Below, in pieces: positions 34,910 to 43,145 of a stretch of DNA of 64,000 nt (positions within the stretch are counted from its first letter, which is position 1; each line of letters begins with the position of its first letter). The DNA is from Streptomyces liliiviolaceus (GTDB lineage: Bacteria; Actinomycetota; Actinomycetes; Streptomycetales; Streptomycetaceae). Below the pieces are notes generated by a model. It saw nothing but the letters and a program-made list of their open reading frames with translations. It had not been told where the DNA came from and did not search any database. The position numbers were made by a program, and so were the translations under genes. The stretch covers positions 1,488,001 to 1,552,000 of the forward strand of contig NZ_JAGPYQ010000001.1 in NCBI RefSeq assembly GCF_018070025.1, read 5' to 3'.

Positions 34910-35061
34910 GTGCGCAACCCTTCGCATGAGTTGGTTCCGTCAATCCCTGGCCAGGACGGACACGTAAGGTTAGCCGCCAGGACCGAAGATCTTTATCGGG
35001 CCCAAACATCGAACCTGTTCCCGTACGCCTGTCGGGGTCAAAGCCCTTTTGGCTGGGCCCA

Positions 35062-35083
35062 GTTCACTCTCCGTTCACCTTGC
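35062..35083 (+). promoter_or_regulatory. PHO box (PhoP-binding direct repeat)
   Basis: Two adjacent 11-bp units, GTTCACTCTCC and GTTCACCTTGC, match the Streptomyces PHO box direct-repeat pattern beginning GTTCA. They lie 63 nt before the phoX start, upstream of a possible -10 TAGCGT (35111-35116). Confidence 0.8.
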
Positions 35084-35146
35084 GTCCGCGCTCTCGCACG
35101 CGCGTGCCCCTAGCGTCTCGCCAGACACAGACATAGGGGAGGGAAC

Positions 35147-37264
35147 GTGCGCAACCTGCTGCCTCTGCTCGGCTCGACCGGTTCACACCCGGGCGGCCGT
35201 TCCGAGATGACCTGTCGGTACCGCTGTGGTGATGCCTGCTTCCACCCGGCGCCCAACACCAGCGCCAACGAATACGTCGGCGACGTCATCGCCGGAGCGC
35301 TCAGCCGTCGGTCGATGATGCGTGCCGCCGCCGCGGTGACCGTGACCACGGCGGCCGGCGGGGCGCTCGTCGGCGCGGGCGCGGCCCCGGCCGCCGCCCA
35401 GCCCGCCGAGGGTGCGGCGGCCACCTTCGGAACCGGCTCGCACGGTGCGCACGGCTCGCACGGCTCCCACGGTTCGAAGGGCAAGGCCGCCCGCGGCCTG
35501 CGCTTCACCCCCGTCGCGCCCAACACCACCGACGCCGTCACCGTCCCCGAGGGCTACGGCCAGAACGTGGTCATCCGCTGGGGCGAGCCCATCCTGCGCG
35601 GTGCCCCGGCCTTCGACCCGGACAGGCAGACGGCCGCGGCGCAGGCCGGCCAGTTCGGCTACAACTGCGACTTCCTCGCGCTGCTCCCGCTGCCTGGCGA
35701 GCGCGGCCGTCAGCTGCTCGTGGCGAACCACGAGTACACGGACGAGGTCCTGATGTTCAAGGGCTACGACCCCGCGAACCCGACCCGCGAGCAGGCGGAG
35801 ATCGCCTGGGCCGCGCACGGTCTGGGTGTCGTCGTGGTCGAGGAGGAGCGCAGGACCGGCAAGCTCACCGCCGTGCCCCGCCACCACCTCAACCGTCGTG
35901 TCACCGCGACCACCGAGTTCAAGGTGACCGGACCGGCGGCCGGATCGAGCCTCCTGAAGACCTCCGCCGACCCGACCGGCAAGAAGGTCCTCGGCACGCT
36001 CAACAACTGCGCCGGCGGCGAGACCCCCTGGGGCACGACGCTGCACGGCGAGGAGAACTTCAACCAGTACTTCGCCAACGCGAGCCGGACCACCGACGCC
36101 CGCTACGGCATCGGCACCGGCGCTTCCGAGCGCAAGTGGGAGCGTTTCGACAAGCGTTTCGACGTCGCCCAGGAGCCGAACGAGGTCCACCGCTTCGGCT
36201 ACATCGTCGAGCTGGACCCGTACGACCCGACCTCGACGCCCCGCAAGCGCACCGCGCTCGGGCGGTTCAAGCACGAGGGCGCGACGATCCGTCTCACGGA
36301 CGACGGCCGCCCGGTCGCCTACACCGGCGACGACGAGCGCTTCGACTACATGTACAAGTTCGTCGGCAGCAAGCGGATGCGCCACGGCAACAGCCGCGCC
36401 GCCCGCGAGCACAACCTGACCCTCCTCGACGAGGGCACGCTGTACGTCGCCAAGCTCACCGGCGACTCCCCGGCGATCGAGATCGACGGCACCGGCAAGC
36501 TTCCGTCGGACGGCGAGTTCGACGGAAGCGGTACGTGGATCCCGCTGGCCACCGCCACCGCGAAGGGCGCCGTCTCGCACGTCCCCGGCATGACCGCCGA
36601 GGAGGTGTACGTCTTCACGCGCCTCGCCGGTGACAAGGTCGGCGCCACGAAGATGGACCGCCCGGAGGACATCCAGCCCTCCCCGCACACCGGCAAGGTG
36701 TACGTCGCCCTGACGAACAACACCAACCGCGGTGTCGGCTCCAACGCCAAGGTCGACGAGGCCAACCCGCGCAACGCCAACAAGCACGGGCACGTCCTGG
36801 AGCTGACCGAGCGCCGCAACCGCGCCGACGCCACCAGCTTCGCCTGGTCGCTGTTCCTGGTCGCGGGCGACCCGAAGGACCCGGCGACGTACTTCGCGGG
36901 CTACCCGAAGGACAAGGTCAGCCAGATCTCCTGCCCGGACAACGTGGCCTTCGACCCGCACGGCAACCTGTGGATCTCCACCGACGGCGCCCAGCTCGGT
37001 TCCCACGACGGCCTGTTCGGCGTGGCGACCAAGGGCGACCGGCGCGGTGAGCTGAAGCAGTTCCTGACCGTGCCGAAGGGCGCCGAGACCTGCGGCCCGC
37101 TCGTCCAGGACCGCCGTGTCCTCGTCGCGGTCCAGCACCCGGGCGAGATCACGGGCGCGACCGTCGAGAACCCGGCGAGCGTGTGGCCCGACGGCCCCGG
37201 CAAGATCGTCCGCCCGTCGGTCGTCTCGGTCTGGCGCAAGGACGGCGAGGACATCGGCGTCTGA
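35147..37264 (+). CDS. phoX: PhoX family alkaline phosphatase (DUF839)
   Basis: 705 residues. The N-terminus has a Tat-like signal after an unusual ~50-residue leader (SRRSMMRAAAAVTVTTAAGG). The DUF839/PhoX domain follows: CAGGETPWGTTLHGEENFNQYF (in pieces), GRFKHEGATI, YTGDDERFDYMYKFV, PDNVAFDPHGNLWISTDG. PhoX enzymes are secreted Ca/Fe-dependent phosphomonoesterases that supply phosphate. GTG at 35147 with AGGGGAGGGA upstream. The PHO box at 35062 indicates PhoR-PhoP control under phosphate limitation. Confidence 0.92.
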   Translation: MRNLLPLLGSTGSHPGGRSEMTCRYRCGDACFHPAPNTSANEYVGDVIAGALSRRSMMRAAAAVTVTTAAGGALVGAGAAPAAAQPAEGAAATFGTGSHGAHGSHGSHGSKGKAARGLRFTPVAPNTTDAVTVPEGYGQNVVIRWGEPILRGAPAFDPDRQTAAAQAGQFGYNCDFLALLPLPGERGRQLLVANHEYTDEVLMFKGYDPANPTREQAEIAWAAHGLGVVVVEEERRTGKLTAVPRHHLNRRVTATTEFKVTGPAAGSSLLKTSADPTGKKVLGTLNNCAGGETPWGTTLHGEENFNQYFANASRTTDARYGIGTGASERKWERFDKRFDVAQEPNEVHRFGYIVELDPYDPTSTPRKRTALGRFKHEGATIRLTDDGRPVAYTGDDERFDYMYKFVGSKRMRHGNSRAAREHNLTLLDEGTLYVAKLTGDSPAIEIDGTGKLPSDGEFDGSGTWIPLATATAKGAVSHVPGMTAEEVYVFTRLAGDKVGATKMDRPEDIQPSPHTGKVYVALTNNTNRGVGSNAKVDEANPRNANKHGHVLELTERRNRADATSFAWSLFLVAGDPKDPATYFAGYPKDKVSQISCPDNVAFDPHGNLWISTDGAQLGSHDGLFGVATKGDRRGELKQFLTVPKGAETCGPLVQDRRVLVAVQHPGEITGATVENPASVWPDGPGKIVRPSVVSVWRKDGEDIGV

Positions 37265-37279
37265 CGCAGACGATGGCAG

Positions 37280-37308
37280 AGGGCGCCTTCCAGGGAAGAG
37301 GGCGCCCT
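37280..37308. terminator. Terminator after phoX
   Basis: 8-bp stem AGGGCGCC / GGCGCCCT, 13-nt loop, followed by TTTGTCTTT on the + strand. Confidence 0.75.
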
Positions 37309-37327
37309 TTGTCTTTCGCCTTTGGCT

Positions 37328-37376
37328 TTCAGGGGCGCGGGGAACTGCGCGAACGGCCCCCACCGGCCCGCACCCG
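37328..37376. repeat. Type B GC repeat (single inverted unit)
   Basis: CAGGGGCGCGGGGAACTGCGCG followed by AACGGCCCCCACCGGCCCGCA, between convergent phoX and the LysR gene. Confidence 0.8.
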
Positions 37377-37410
37377 ACACACGACCGTCACACCGCCCCC
37401 GGGAACGTCC

Positions 37411-38334
37411 CTACACCCCCACCAGATCCAGCCACTCCCCATAGCCGGGAGCGTCCCGCGCAACCTCCGCGTACGCCTCCCACAGCTCGGGAAAAACCAG
37501 GTCCAACTCCCCCTCCGTACGCGCCGCGAGCACCAGCCGGACCCCCAGCGGGTCCCCCTGGATCCGCCGCACCGCCATCTCCGGACGCGGCTGGCACGTC
37601 GGCTGGCACACCGTGACGACCTCGCCGGTCGCGACCAGCGAGGCGGCCGTGTGGTAGTCCCCGTGCAGCACCCGGGGCCGCAGCCCCGCCGCCCGCAGCA
37701 TGCGGTGCACGGCGTCCCACTCGCCGTCGACCGTCGGATCGATCATCCACCTGTCCCCGGCCAGGTCGGCGAGCCTGACCTCCGTGCACGCGGCCGCCGG
37801 ATGGTCGGCCGGCAGCGAGACGAACTGCGGTTCGCGGTCGACCAGGACGCGCAGCGCCAGCCCGTCCGGGATGCGCAGCGGGCTGCCCTCCACCTCGTGC
37901 ACGAAGGCCACGTCGAGCCGGCCGGCGGCGAGCATGCGCAGCAGGGCGTTCGGGGAGACGTCCATCTGCAGGACCGGTTCGCGCTGGCGGGCACGGAGCC
38001 GGCGCAGCCAGCCCGCGAGGGCGCGGCTCGCGGTGGAGCCGATACGGAGCTGGAGCCCGTCGGCGTCCGTCGCGGCGGCCCGTGCCTCCGCGACCAGCGA
38101 CCGCATTTCGGCCACCAGCGGGCGGGCGCGGCCCAGGACGACCAGGCCGAGCGGGGTCGGACGGCAGCCGGTGCGTTCGCGGAGGAAGAGGGGGCCGCCG
38201 AGCTCCTGCTCGATGCGTTTGAGCTGGGTGCTCAACGACGGCTGGGCCACGCCGAGCTGCCGGGCGGCCCGGTGCAGGCTGCCGGTGTCGGCTATGGCGC
38301 ACAGTGCGCGGAGGTGCCTGACCTCAAGGTCCAT
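37411..38334 (-). CDS. snpR: LysR family regulator of snapalysin (SnpR/MprR type)
   Basis: 307 residues. The winged HTH spans residues ~1-60 (LRALCAIADTGSLHRAARQLG, QPSLSTQLKRIEQELGG), followed by a LysR substrate-binding domain. The ATG at 38334 (MDLEVRHLRAL) is the standard LysR start; longer frames to 38499 cross the promoter. It is divergent from the snapalysin gene, the known Streptomyces arrangement in which the LysR protein activates the protease gene. A T-N11-A box lies in the shared promoter (38423-38439). The symbol is given by this context. Confidence 0.88.
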   Translation of the reverse strand: MDLEVRHLRALCAIADTGSLHRAARQLGVAQPSLSTQLKRIEQELGGPLFLRERTGCRPTPLGLVVLGRARPLVAEMRSLVAEARAAATDADGLQLRIGSTASRALAGWLRRLRARQREPVLQMDVSPNALLRMLAAGRLDVAFVHEVEGSPLRIPDGLALRVLVDREPQFVSLPADHPAAACTEVRLADLAGDRWMIDPTVDGEWDAVHRMLRAAGLRPRVLHGDYHTAASLVATGEVVTVCQPTCQPRPEMAVRRIQGDPLGVRLVLAARTEGELDLVFPELWEAYAEVARDAPGYGEWLDLVGV

Positions 38335-38422
38335 GCCGCCGGAGCCTAAAACGGAAGTACAGCTTTCACCAGATGCACAAACCCCATCCAAATCAGGTGA
38401 GTCGGGCGATCGGTTTCGTACG

Positions 38423-38439
38423 GATAGCTGTGTCCTATC
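38423..38439. promoter_or_regulatory. LysR-type T-N11-A operator
   Basis: GATAG-N7-CTATC, a perfect 5-bp-arm dyad fitting the LysR T-N11-A rule, about 80 nt before the snapalysin ATG and 89 nt from the LysR ATG. It likely serves activation of snpA and autoregulation. Confidence 0.6.
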
Positions 38440-38520
38440 GCCTGTTGGCATCATCACAGCCGCCTCACAGACGCCGAAACTCCTCGGTGACGACTTCACC
38501 CCCCACGCAAGGAGTCATCG

Positions 38521-39198
38521 ATGCGACTGTCCACACCCATGCTCTCCGCCGCGCTCGGCCTCGGTCTCACCGCCGCCGCGCTCGGTACCGTCCCGGCCGC
38601 GGCGGCCCAGGCGCCGGAGCCGGCGTCCACCACCTCCGTCGCTTCCCTGGCGGGCGCGGGCTACAACGGTTCCGGCGAAGAGGCGAAGGCCAACGAGGCC
38701 TTCTTCGAAGCCGTGCTGAAGTCCGTGGCCGAGAAGCGCGCCGCGAACCCGACGTCCGCCGCCGCCGTCACCGTGGTCTACAACGCCTCGGCGGCGCCGT
38801 CCTTCGCCACCCAGATAGCCCGCAGCACGTCGATCTGGAACAGCTCCGTCACGAACGTCAAGCTCCAGGCCGGCACCAGCGGCGCGAGCTTCACGTACCG
38901 CGAGGGCAACGACTCGCGCGGTTCGTACGCGTCCACGGACGGGCACGGCAGAGGGTACATATTCCTCGACTACGCGCAGAACCAGCAGTACGACTCCACG
39001 CGCGTCACCGCCCACGAGACCGGGCACGTGCTCGGACTCCCCGACCACTACTCCGGCCCGTGCAGCGAGCTGATGTCGGGCGGCGGACCGGGTACGTCCT
39101 GCACGAACTCGATCCCCAACAGCGCGGAGCGCTCCCGCGTGAACCAGCTGTGGGCCAACGGGCTCGCCAAGGCCCTGGCGAAGGTCAACCAGGACTGA
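38521..39198 (+). CDS. snpA: Snapalysin, secreted small neutral zinc protease
   Basis: 225-residue precursor. The Sec signal peptide ([22 protein letters not shown]) ends near residue 30, followed by a short propeptide and an M7 metzincin domain with [12 protein letters not shown]. The two His and the Asp (aspzincin-like variant of the metzincin motif) bind zinc, and Glu is catalytic. SELMSG provides the Met-turn. Two Cys (GPCSEL, TSCTN) likely form a disulfide. Preceded by AAGGAG (38510-38515). Activated by the divergent LysR protein. Confidence 0.95.
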   Translation: MRLSTPMLSAALGLGLTAAALGTVPAAAAQAPEPASTTSVASLAGAGYNGSGEEAKANEAFFEAVLKSVAEKRAANPTSAAAVTVVYNASAAPSFATQIARSTSIWNSSVTNVKLQAGTSGASFTYREGNDSRGSYASTDGHGRGYIFLDYAQNQQYDSTRVTAHETGHVLGLPDHYSGPCSELMSGGGPGTSCTNSIPNSAERSRVNQLWANGLAKALAKVNQD

Positions 39199-39213
39199 GC
39201 CGGCCGTACTGAT

Positions 39214-39261
39214 CCTGCGTCGGGGCGGTGCGGAGTCGGCGCCGCACCGCCCTGACGCAGG
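39214..39261 (+). terminator. Strong terminator after snpA
   Basis: 20-bp stem (CCTGCGTCGGGGCGGTGCGG with its complement, one G-U) and 8-nt loop, 16 nt after the stop. Confidence 0.88.
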
Positions 39262-39319
39262 GACATCGGGACATCGGGACCGAAAGGTCCCCCTCGGACG
39301 CACCACCCACCCCCCACGG

Positions 39320-39357
39320 ACGTGGGCCGCCCCTCCTGCACAGAGGGCGGCCCACGT
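39320..39357. terminator. Second terminator between snpA and the convergent gene
   Basis: 13-bp stem ACGTGGGCCGCCC / GGGCGGCCCACGT, followed on the + strand by CGTGTTTTCC. Confidence 0.8.
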
Positions 39358-39404
39358 CGTGTTTTCCGGGTCCGGGTCCGGGTCCTGTCCGGGTACGTGT
39401 CCCG

Positions 39405-40517
39405 CTACGTGCTCTTGCGCAGGGTCAGGTCCACGACCAGGGCCCGGTGGTCGGTGTCGTCCAGGTCCAGGAAACGGGTCCTGGTCGCCGTGAAGCCCCG
39501 GGACACCAGGATGTGGTCGATCTGGGCGCCGAAGGCCGGGGCCGTCAGGGCGGGCCAGCTCGGCGTACGGGTGTCGCCGGTGAGGCGGGCGCCGTCCATG
39601 AAACCGGTGTCCAGGATGCGGCGGAAGGCCGCGTGGTCCTGGGTGGCGTTGAAGTCGCCCGCGACGACGGTGGGCCGGCCTATGTTCGCGGCGGCGTAGT
39701 CGCGCAGGGCGCCCAGCTCCTTGCGCCAGGTTCCCAGGTGGGACGGGAGCGGCGGCATGGGGTGGGCCAGCTGGAGATGGATCTCCTGGCCGTCCACGTC
39801 CGCGGTGGCGCCGGGCATGCCCATGGTGGCGGGGATGCCCTTCGCGGGTGTGAGGGGGTGGCGGCTGAGGATGACGGAACCGTCGGACCCCTCGGAGGTG
39901 GAGCTCTCGACGATCTGCCGGTACGGGTAGACGCTGGCTTTGTCCTTGTTCTTGTCTTTGTCTTTGGCCGCGGACTTGCCGAAGGCCTGGTTCAGCTTCT
40001 TCTCGCAGGTGTCCTCGCATTCCTGGACGAAGACCAGGTCCGGGCGCTGCTTCGAGACCGTCTCGATCAGGCTGTCCGTCGCCCGGCCGAACTCGACGTT
40101 CGCCGTGAGCACGCGGATCTCGGCGACCGGGACGCCGCCGGGTTCCATCGTCTTGCCGTACGGCTCGATGTACCAGGCGATCACGGCGAGGGCGGCCACG
40201 CCCCAGACGAGGCCGATGCGCCAGTGGGCGAGCGCGGCGAAGAGCAGGGCGATGCCGGTGGGGGCGAGGAGCCAGGGGAGGAAGGCGAGCAGTTGGGGGA
40301 CGGGGGTGATGGCGTCCGTGTCGGCCATGCGGCAGCCGAGGACGACGCTCACGGTGAGGAGGAGGAGGGCTGCGAACCAGGCGCCGGGCCTTGTGCCGCC
40401 GTGTCTCGGCACCGGGACGTTGTCGTCACCGGTCCACTTGTCCGTCTCCGCCGTCGTGCCGCGCAAGGCCACGTCTCCCACCCCTTCTGCCCCCCCGGCC
40501 ACCCCAGCCATCTGCAT
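39405..40517 (-). CDS. Membrane-anchored endonuclease/exonuclease/phosphatase family protein
   Basis: 370 residues. A cytosolic N-terminus, three hydrophobic segments (~46-62, 73-96, 100-114) and a C-terminal EEP domain outside the membrane. EEP motifs: RVLTANVEFGRA, DLVFVQECED, GDFNATQDH and DDTDHRALVVDL. These enzymes cleave phosphodiesters in nucleic acids, lipids or signalling molecules. A Lys/Asp run (AAKDKDKNKDKASV) interrupts the domain near residue 185. ATG at 40517 with GAGAGG upstream; ATG at 40511 is an alternative. Confidence 0.87.
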   Translation of the reverse strand: MQMAGVAGGAEGVGDVALRGTTAETDKWTGDDNVPVPRHGGTRPGAWFAALLLLTVSVVLGCRMADTDAITPVPQLLAFLPWLLAPTGIALLFAALAHWRIGLVWGVAALAVIAWYIEPYGKTMEPGGVPVAEIRVLTANVEFGRATDSLIETVSKQRPDLVFVQECEDTCEKKLNQAFGKSAAKDKDKNKDKASVYPYRQIVESSTSEGSDGSVILSRHPLTPAKGIPATMGMPGATADVDGQEIHLQLAHPMPPLPSHLGTWRKELGALRDYAAANIGRPTVVAGDFNATQDHAAFRRILDTGFMDGARLTGDTRTPSWPALTAPAFGAQIDHILVSRGFTATRTRFLDLDDTDHRALVVDLTLRKST

Positions 40518-40544
40518 GGATCCTCTCTCAAAGACGGGGGGAGT

Positions 40545-40935
40545 GTGCGGGGGGTTGCGTGGCGGGGGGTCCCCCGCGCCCCTCGAAGGCGGGGCTGCGC
40601 CCCGGCCTGCGTCTTCGTCTGCGGGTCCGGTGGGGGCCGCTCGCGCAGTTCCCCGCGCCCCTTGAGGGCGGGGCTGCGCCCCTGCCCGTCCCTTCGTCTG
40701 CGGGTCCGGTGGGGGTTGTTCGCGCCGTTCCCCGCGCCCCTCAAAAGCGGGGCTGCGCCCCGGCTTTTGCCCCGGGGAGCGGCGCAGCCGCTTCAGGGGC
40801 GCGGGGAACTGCGCGGCCCGCCCCCACCGACCCGCAGGTGGAAACGCGCGGTTCTCGCCCCTGAGGGGCGCGGGGAACGGCGCAGTCTTTTGTATTCAGG
40901 GGCGCGGGGAACTGCGCGCTCAGCCCCCACCGGCC
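40545..40935. repeat. Array of type B GC hairpin repeats filling the 402-nt gap
   Basis: At least five units in both orientations: cores AGTTCCCCGCGCCCCT near 40646 and 40726, and AGGGGCGCGGGGAAC near 40796, 40866 and 40899. They are joined by GGCGGGGCTGCGCCCC and CCCCCACCGGCCCGC blocks. No gene is seen in 40518-40919. The last few codons of the hydrolase at 40920 lie inside the repeat. Confidence 0.82.
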
Positions 40936-41720
40936 CCCACCGGGTCGCAGCGGAGCAGCAGGGCGGACAAGGCCTCGTTGAAGGCCGTCGGGTGTTCCAG
41001 GTTCGGCATGTGGGCCGCGCGCCGTACGACACAGAGCTCAGAGCCCCGTACAGCCGCGTGCATCGCCTCCGCATCCGACACGGGAGTGAACGCGTCGTCC
41101 TCCCCCACCACCACCAGCGTGGGAACGCCGACCCGGGTCAGCAGTTCCCGGTAGTCGGGCCGCTCCGCCCGCCCCCGCAGGGCCGCCGCGGCCCCCTCCG
41201 CCGACGTCCCCGTCATCATGCGGCGCACATGCGCCACCACCTCCGGGCGGGCGTACGGCGCCACCATCCGGTACAGGACCTCCTCGGCGTACCCGCCCAT
41301 CCCCTCGCGGAGCAGCCGCTCGGCCATCGCGTTCCGCGACGTCCGCCCCTGCGGCGTCTCCGCCGCCGGGAACGTGTCCGCGAGGAGCAGGCCCCGGATC
41401 CGTTCGGGGAACAGCCGGTAGCACTCCATGACGATCTGGCCGCCCATGGAGAGTCCCCCGAGGACGAATTCGGGTACCCGGAGTTCGTCGAGGAGGGCCG
41501 CCACGTCCTCGGCGAAGACGGAGAGCGGGGTGACTCCGGGCACGACCGGGGACGCGCCGTAGCCCCGCAGGTCCGGCACGATCACCCGGCGGTCCGGCGC
41601 GAAGGCCGCCACCTGGGGAGCCCACATCGTCCGGTCGAAGGGATGGCCGTGGATCAGGACAAGGGGCAGCGCCGTGGCAGCATGCGGGCCTTTGTCCTCG
41701 TATGCGAGGAAGGGAGCCAT
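40920..41720 (-). CDS. Alpha/beta hydrolase
   Basis: 266 residues with the alpha/beta-hydrolase order: oxyanion segment LVLIHGHPFDRTMW, PDLRGYGAS, nucleophile elbow GLSMGGQ (Ser), acid region VVGEDDAFTPVS (Asp) and catalytic His in RRAAHMPNLEHP. Likely a cytosolic esterase or C-C hydrolase of unknown substrate. It is divergent from the MocR gene and shares its direct-repeat operator. Its C-terminal residues (VGAGGG) are encoded by a type B repeat, so the 3' end may have been remodelled by the repeat. Confidence 0.87.
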   Translation of the reverse strand: MAPFLAYEDKGPHAATALPLVLIHGHPFDRTMWAPQVAAFAPDRRVIVPDLRGYGASPVVPGVTPLSVFAEDVAALLDELRVPEFVLGGLSMGGQIVMECYRLFPERIRGLLLADTFPAAETPQGRTSRNAMAERLLREGMGGYAEEVLYRMVAPYARPEVVAHVRRMMTGTSAEGAAAALRGRAERPDYRELLTRVGVPTLVVVGEDDAFTPVSDAEAMHAAVRGSELCVVRRAAHMPNLEHPTAFNEALSALLLRCDPVGAGGG

Positions 41721-41746
41721 GATCGGACCCTAGATCCCCTCAACTC

Positions 41747-41781
41747 CTCGGTGCAATAAGATCTTTGCTCTCGGTGCAATA
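41747..41781. promoter_or_regulatory. 12-bp direct repeat, probable MocR operator
   Basis: CTCGGTGCAATA occurs at 41747-41758 and again, perfectly, at 41770-41781, 23 bp start to start. Both lie between the hydrolase and MocR starts. MocR/PdxR regulators bind direct repeats about two helical turns apart. Confidence 0.65.
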
Positions 41782-41801
41782 CGAGAACGGGAGGGAGTGG
41801 C

Positions 41802-43145
41802 GTGGAGGACTATCGGCGTATCGCCGACCGGCTGGCCGAGGAGATCTACTCGGGGCGGCTGAAGGCCGGCGAACGGCTGCCGCCGCAGCGCGTGTTCGCC
41901 CGGCGCCGGCACATCGCGGGGTCCACGGCCGGACGGGTGTACGGAGAGCTGGTCCGGCGCGGGCTCGTCGTCGGCGAGGTCGGCCGCGGCACCTTCGTAC
42001 GGGCCGCGCCGCCCCCCTCCGGCCGGGCCCTCACGGAGGCCACGCACGACCACGACCCTGAGGTGAAGGTCAATCTGGAGCTCAACTACCCCTCCGTACC
42101 GGGGCAGTCGGAGCTGATGGCCGACGGGCTCGCGCCGCTGCTGCGGCCCGACGTGCTGGGCGAGGCCACCCGTACCGTCCCGGCCGACGGGACCCCCGCC
42201 GCGCGCGAGGCCGTCGCGGGGCTGCTGGCGGCGTCCGGGTGGCGGCCGGCGCCCGGGCAGCTCCTCTTCGCGGGCAACGCCCGGCAGGCCATCGCGGGCG
42301 TCCTCGCCTCGCTGGTACGGCCCGGCGGGCGGGTCGGCGTGGAGGCGCTGACGTATCCGCTGGTCAAGGAGATCGCCGAGCGGATCGGCTGCACGCTCGT
42401 GCCGCTCGCCACGGACGAGGAGGGGCTGCGGCCCGATGCCGTCGCCCTCGCCCACCGCGCCGCGCCGCTCTCCGCCCTCTACGTCCAGCCGACGCTGCAC
42501 AACCCGACCGGAGTGACCGCGGGGGACCGGAGGAAGCGCGAACTCGCCTCTGTCGTGCGGGACTTGGATCTGCCCGTCGTCGAGGACCGTGTGTGGTCCT
42601 TCCTCCATGAGGAAGGCGTGCCGTTCGCCGCGTACGCCCCCGAGCGCGTCCATGTCGTCGACGGGCTGTCGAAGCGGGTGGCGCCCGGGCTGACCGTCGG
42701 TTTCCTCGTCGTGCCCGAGGAGCGGGCCGGGGCGGTGGGCGGGGCCCTGCGGTCGGGCGGGTGGACGGCTGGGCGGTTCGCGCTGGAGGCGGGTACGCGG
42801 TGGATCCGGGACGGGACCGTCGAGCGGCTCGTCGGCAAGAAGCGCGACGACGCCGCCCGGCGCCAGCGCGTCGTCGCGGAACTGCTCGACATGTTCACGG
42901 TCCGGGCCGACCCGTACGCGTACTACGCCTGGTGGGAGCTGCCCGCGCCCTGGCGCGCGGACACCTTCACGGCTGCCGCCGCCGCCCGCGGGATCGCGGT
43001 CACCCCGGGGCCCGCCTTCGCCGTGGGGCAGGCGGGGTCGCAGGGCGCGCCGGACGCCGTCAGGCTCGGGCTCGCGTCGGTTCCGGTACCGGTGCTGGGA
43101 CAGGCGCTGCGGACGCTGCGCGACGTCGCGCGCGGACGTCCGTGA
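41802..43145 (+). CDS. MocR-type GntR/aminotransferase fusion regulator
   Basis: 447 residues, GTG at 41802 with GGAGGGAG upstream. Residues ~1-70 are a GntR winged HTH (LAEEIYSGRLKAGERLPPQR, GSTAGRVYGELVRRGLV). Residues ~90-440 are a fold-type I aminotransferase domain with the PLP-binding Lys in VVDGLSKRVAPG and YVQPTLHNPTG. MocR proteins sense PLP or an amino compound and control adjacent genes. The likely target is the divergent hydrolase. The 3' end overlaps the convergent membrane-protein gene by 86 nt. Confidence 0.9.
   Translation: MEDYRRIADRLAEEIYSGRLKAGERLPPQRVFARRRHIAGSTAGRVYGELVRRGLVVGEVGRGTFVRAAPPPSGRALTEATHDHDPEVKVNLELNYPSVPGQSELMADGLAPLLRPDVLGEATRTVPADGTPAAREAVAGLLAASGWRPAPGQLLFAGNARQAIAGVLASLVRPGGRVGVEALTYPLVKEIAERIGCTLVPLATDEEGLRPDAVALAHRAAPLSALYVQPTLHNPTGVTAGDRRKRELASVVRDLDLPVVEDRVWSFLHEEGVPFAAYAPERVHVVDGLSKRVAPGLTVGFLVVPEERAGAVGGALRSGGWTAGRFALEAGTRWIRDGTVERLVGKKRDDAARRQRVVAELLDMFTVRADPYAYYAWWELPAPWRADTFTAAAAARGIAVTPGPAFAVGQAGSQGAPDAVRLGLASVPVPVLGQALRTLRDVARGRP

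Noticed and set aside
35183..37363. 726-codon open frame opposite phoX
   Set aside because: Shadow of phoX; no domain or ribosome site.
40545..40935. Regular repeats resembling a CRISPR array
   Set aside because: Units occur in both orientations with unequal spacing and related spacers, and there are no cas genes. They are dispersed GC hairpins.
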